Below are positions 62,973-64,000 of a DNA stretch of 64,000 nt, piece after piece. Both the position numbers and the translations under genes were made by a program. Location of the stretch: positions 99,501,705 through 99,565,704 of the forward strand of contig NC_087062.1 in assembly GCF_963678635.1 (NCBI RefSeq). Direction: 5' to 3'. The notes beneath the pieces were generated by a model, which saw only the letters and a program-made list of their open reading frames with translations, made no database searches and was not told where the DNA came from. Origin of the DNA: Symsagittifera roscoffensis (lineage: Eukaryota > Xenacoelomorpha > Acoela > Convolutidae). How positions within the stretch are numbered: the first letter of the stretch is position 1; each line of letters starts with the position of its first letter.

Positions 62973-64000
62973 GTGAGTCTCGAAAACTTCCTCCAACTTA
63001 TTATCGAAAACTTCCTGGCCAATTTCCTTGTTTTCGCTGCACAACTGGTGTCGCCCTAATTTTTTGAAAAAAGTAGTAGACCCAAAAAATGTAGGAATTG
63101 TCTCTCTGTCTCTGCAGCCACGCCCTACTTTTCTGTGCAAAATTAGCTTTGGATTTAGATATAACCCAAATTTTGACCGTTTTTTGGAAATATTTTCCTT
63201 TTCTCGAAAACTTCCCTGCCAAAATCTGATGTTCGAGTCTTTATCGAAACGAAAGAACAGATTTTGTGAAATTTTGCTGCACATTTTTTGCCGACCTCAT
63301 TTTTTGATGAAAAAAGCTTTTGCCTCGAAAATAGTAACATTTTAGAAATGTTGCTCGTTGTTTTAACTTTTCTCGAAAACTACACTGCCAAATCTGAGAT
63401 CAAAGATTTAATTGGAAAAAGAGGGAGTAAGATTTGTCTCTGCATAAGCAGCTACTTCCTAAATTTTTTTCCAGAGCTTTATCGAAAACAACCTTGCCAA
63501 ACAAAGGAGTCATCTAATAAAGGGTTCAATCGCAAGCACAGGTGCTGTGAAATTTTTCTATAGTGGCTATGTCCTAGTTTTTGCAGAAAAGCAATGTTGA
63601 AATTAGGAAAAGTCACTTGTTGTGAAATGTTGACAGTGTATTGTCAATACTCTCGCTCATTTTTTTCATGAAAAAGTCTTTAATTTTATTCACCCTCATA
63701 GCTAATTTTTTCCGCTTTCACTTTTTAATTTTCAAAGTTCAGTTCATCTTGAAAAAGGAAGGCACACGCCAATTTTGAACAGCAAAAGGGAAAAAGCACA
63801 AAAGTTGTAATTGAATTGTAATTTCGGACGTGAATTTGAGTTTTTCCAGCGGAATTAAAACTTTACCTATTGGTTCAGTTTTTTTTTAAATTGAGTTTTC
63901 CTATCAGAAAGTGTCTATGAAAAATTGTTATTGAAATTCAAAGAGCTTCGAAAATTGAAGGTTTTTTTTTCAAATTACGAGTCAAGTGTTTTGTTTCCTT
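62973..64000 (+). other. Start of the next intron, with degenerate repeats
   Basis: Begins GTGAGT. It contains four diverged copies of a motif like CGAAAACTTCCCTGCCAAA (about 63005, 63205, 63374, 63484) and, from about 63690 to the window end, another DR1 copy (AAAGTTCAGTTCATCTTG, AAATTCAAAGAGCTTCGAAA). No terminal exon was recognised before 64000. Confidence 0.65.

Noticed and set aside
62486-63022. 178-residue minus-strand open frame
   Set aside because: Complement of exon E with poly-Leu arising from CAG/CAA tracts; the plus-strand reading has matching splice phases and coherent composition.

Overview
The window looks like a piece of an animal (probably invertebrate) nuclear genome. It is AT-rich and has canonical GT-AG introns, small exons coding for low-complexity Gln/Gly/Ser/Asn/His-rich protein, many poly-T runs, dispersed non-coding repeats and a very large satellite array. 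Nothing bacterial or viral was found. The species cannot be named from the sequence.

Gene content: one plus-strand gene, with both ends outside the window. Five exons (4302-4720, 9539-9966, 10941-11288, 61837-62253, 62498-62972) join in one open frame. All four internal junctions agree in phase (1/1, 0/0, 0/0, 0/0), giving about 695 codons. The product is a Q/G/N/S/H-rich protein of transcription-regulator type. Short motifs (GGSLPDL followed by RNPNL in the first exon; PDIVLT at the end of the last) resemble landmarks of the CREB-regulated transcription coactivator (CRTC/TORC) family in the expected order. I therefore offer CRTC-like as a tentative identity. The start, the N-terminal domain and the terminal exon are not in the window.

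Layout: 1-4301 is intronic or upstream DNA with a dispersed hairpin motif, a tRNA-like relic and a dispersed repeat of roughly 400-450 bp (called DR1 here). 4721-9538 is an intron with more DR1 copies. 9967-10940 is a short intron. 11289-61836 is a 50.5-kb intron, almost filled by one tandem satellite array (about 11806-60466). The array has two zones: a homogeneous zone A of ~352-bp monomers (11806 to ~24165) and a heterogeneous zone B of ~320-350-bp monomers of several types arranged in local higher-order repeats (~24165-60466). It is followed by a ~0.9-kb inverted repeat (60661-61569) whose arms are themselves DR1 copies. 62254-62497 is a small intron with a (CTA)n microsatellite just after the 5' splice site. 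62973-64000 is the start of another intron with further repeats.

The most notable feature is a protein-coding gene that must be spliced across a ~49-kb satellite with nested higher-order structure, bounded by a long potential hairpin. All monomer types keep one ~45-bp block while the rest diverges, which is the pattern expected of a protein-binding box. Open frames inside the array are shadows of the repeat and are not annotated as genes.
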